From: Halicephalobus mephisto
Taxonomy: Eukaryota; Nematoda; Chromadorea; Rhabditida; Panagrolaimidae
Direction: 5' to 3'
Length of the DNA: 64,000 nt
NCBI GenBank assembly: GCA_009193035.1
Contig: SWDT01000120.1
Span: forward strand, 296,473 to 360,472
Shown here: piece after piece, positions 61,717 to 64,000 of the stretch
Layout: every line of letters starts with the position of its first letter
How positions within the stretch are numbered: the stretch's first letter is position 1
The notes under the pieces: generated by a model
Seen by the model: only the letters and a program-made list of their open reading frames with translations
Told to the model about the DNA's origin: nothing
Database searches by the model: none
Program-made: the position numbers and the translations under genes

Positions 61717-64000
61717 TGAATATCAATAAAATGACTATTGACAACATCCTAATAATACGATTTTACTCGGTGATGGAACCTCTTCCATTCCTCTTTCTTT
61801 TGATTAGGCTCCGTGTGTCCATCACTACTTTATCTACAACTTAGAGACTAAGATGTGAACAAATTTTATTGATTATAATTTCCGATATTCAATCTGAAAA
61901 TGTCAAATCGTTATAATTAAAGTCCATAAAATGCTCTTAACAAATGAAAAAGAAAAATTAAAAACAAAATCAAATACAGACCAGTGAAATGCTCTTTGAA
62001 CTGAAATCTGCAAGATTAATCTCGAAACTAAATTTTGTTCACACCTTTGTGCTCTGAATTTACTTTACTCCACCACAGATGAATAGCATTTCAAAGATCA
62101 GAAACATTATTTACAGAAATCAACTTCATTGTCATTTGAATCAATCTATCCAGAACAATGCTATCATCAATAATCAATATTAATATTAATATGAATAAGA
62201 AACAAATTAGATTTCAAAACCGAGTGTCAAGTTCCCTGATATTTGACCAGATTTGTGGAAGATATTGTAGAATTGATGAAATATTCAATTTCAGCCTTCA
62301 TTCATTCACTGTAGTTGACTACTTTTTCACAGTTCATAACTTTTCCAAAGAAACCAGAGAATATAACGATATCTTCTTGTTCCTTGCCCAATTGAACGAG
62401 TATCTTACAGAACGGGTCTCCTCAACGGCAATAGTACTCGTAGAATCTCCAATTCCCGAAGAAGATTCTCTGTTGTGTTTAAAGCATTCCTCAAAAGAAA
62501 GAAGAGTTCTTTCCCAGAGAGCATAAACCTGGGCATCAGTTCTCATATTTGAATGAAGGTTTTAATTCCCAGATGTCTCAAATAGTGAGAATCTTTTATC
62601 CTCTCGTCATCGGTAGACACACTGTTATTTAAATTCCTGGAATTATTCAGCATTCAACTCATGGATATTCTGGGGACTTCCAAAATTGCTATAAAAATAG
62701 AAAAATAAGGCAAATTGATTTCATTATCGAATTACCAGATTTGTCACTTCTTTATTTCGATTCTTTTTGTACGTGAAATGATATGGACTTCATCTAACAA
62801 TGGGGTAGACACAATTCTCAACACACTCTTTATCCGACGATATCTGATACTTAACAACACTACAGAACTTGATCCCAGAAATGGCGGGAACAATTATTGT
62901 TTTAGAAAAGGTTTTTATCGTAGGAATTTACATTAGATTCCACTTCAGCATGAAAGTTAAGGAATCCCAAGAATCATGCTATTAAAAACATTGTAAATGG
63001 AACTTACGAAATCACCTCGATTCATAGGTTAAGAACTTTCTAGAACATTCCAGTGTTTCTTAAGAATTTTAGAATCAACATATCAAACCCAGAATGGTAG
63101 AAGTTGTTAGAAAAGGCTAATAATTTGTGCCAAAACAATTTTATAACGATATTTATTTCTTATATTTATAAAAATATGATTTCGAAACAAAGATCTGAAC
63201 CTCGAGTTTTAAAATGTTTCAGAAAGTTCTAGAAATCCGAGTTGATGCAATTCCGTGGGAACATCAATATTCATTTCAATAATTTCAAAGTCAACATTAA
63301 GATCGGAGACGAAATGATGTTTCATAATACGTTACATATGTTTATTATTGTATTCATTTCCACTTGTGAGAATGAACAAATCAGAAAAGTTAATGAGAAC
63401 GAGAATAACAATTCGGTTCATTTCAAAAAAGAATTCAAGAACATTAGCAGTATTTGTACAGTTATTTATATTTTTGATTTTTGTATTTAATCAGTATAAG
63501 GGAATTTACGAGAAATTATCCAACATTACCATGTTTCTTATTCCTGAGTATCAGCGTTCGAGTGCTGAAATTAATAATTCTCTGAGTAGTTTTTGAATCA
63601 AAAATCTACTTTGAAATTTCATAGTTTTCCACTAATTACCCGTAGACTTCTGATATTTCGAAAAACAGTAATTACCGTTAATTTCTGTTCGAACATCAAA
63701 TGGATAAAAGAAAACAAGAAGATCTGATTTCGCTCCACGACTAATGTCATTCTGAGATTTCTTATTCTCTCAATGATCAATCGTTGCAAACCTCTAGAAA
63801 TTTATATTTAGGATGGGAAACTTTTTCCAAATTCACTTAGAAAAAGCTATCAATTTGTTTCTATTAATAAATATTTGAAACACTTATGGTCACAGGTGAA
63901 GTTATTGTTATCATTGGAAAAGTTACTTTGAAATTTTTTATTCACTAGTTATCAGAGAACAGTTATTGAGTTGTTAAGATAGTGTCGGAGATGAAAAGTT
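61717..64000. other. AT-rich end of window, no firm gene
   Basis: 61717-61860 is probably the promoter of the Hsp70-like gene. Frames of 60-120 codons at 62158-62526, 62715-62936 and 63242-63596 lack known motifs. TTCTAGAA-like strings occur at 63020-63240. Genes may continue beyond the window. Confidence 0.4.
62409..62546 (-). CDS. Possible single coding exon
   Basis: From ATG at 62546, the frame MRTDAQVYALWERTLLSFEE reads 46 codons to a good GTAAGA donor after 62409. Codon use looks natural, but no following exon with matching phase was found, and the plus strand is also open here. Kept only as a lead. Confidence 0.2.

Overview
The window looks like nuclear DNA of a nematode, most likely a rhabditid relative of Caenorhabditis; I cannot name the species. 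Reasons: it is AT-rich, most introns are only about 42-50 bp and end in TTTTCAG or TTTTAG, the genes have many exons, and the gene set fits (an ERG-type potassium channel without a PAS domain and with several alternative 5' exons, a divergent glutamate-receptor-like channel, a JNK-like kinase relative, BBS7). All exon joins below were made by hand from reading frames and splice signals; every model given as complete closes in frame.

Layout. 0.8-12.2 kb, minus strand: a Nop16-domain protein with a long charged helix, a secreted Pro/Thr-rich protein, and an IQ-motif coiled-coil protein, separated by repeats and small TA-flanked transposons. 12.2-24.8 kb: no firm gene; LTR-like pieces, minisatellites, a large inverted repeat, GC-richer pockets and TTCTAGAA-rich DNA. 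24.9-34.3 kb, plus strand: the ERG channel (unc-103 orthologue). 37.8-39.5 kb, plus: dihydrolipoamide dehydrogenase. 39.8-40.2 kb, minus: a small one-pass membrane protein. 40.5-42.6 kb, plus: a JNK-like pseudokinase. 42.9-45.9 kb, plus: an iGluR-like channel. 47.6-55.1 kb, plus: BBS7, whose 3-kb intron holds two convergent genes for small secreted proteins, one of them ending in a six-cysteine peptide after a Lys-Arg site. 55.1-59.6 kb: gene-poor, possible membrane-protein exons. 59.6-61.7 kb, minus: an atypical Hsp70-like protein with a myristoylation-type N terminus, an extra N-terminal domain and no substrate-binding domain. 61.7-64.0 kb: nothing firm.

The genes do not form one pathway. 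Several could act in sensory neurons or excitable cells (ERG channel, iGluR-like channel, BBS7, the candidate peptide), but this is inference from family roles. The most unusual items are the Cys-rich peptide precursor nested in BBS7, the JNK-like pseudokinase, the truncated two-part Hsp70-like protein, and the roughly 1.3-kb inverted repeat upstream of the ERG channel.
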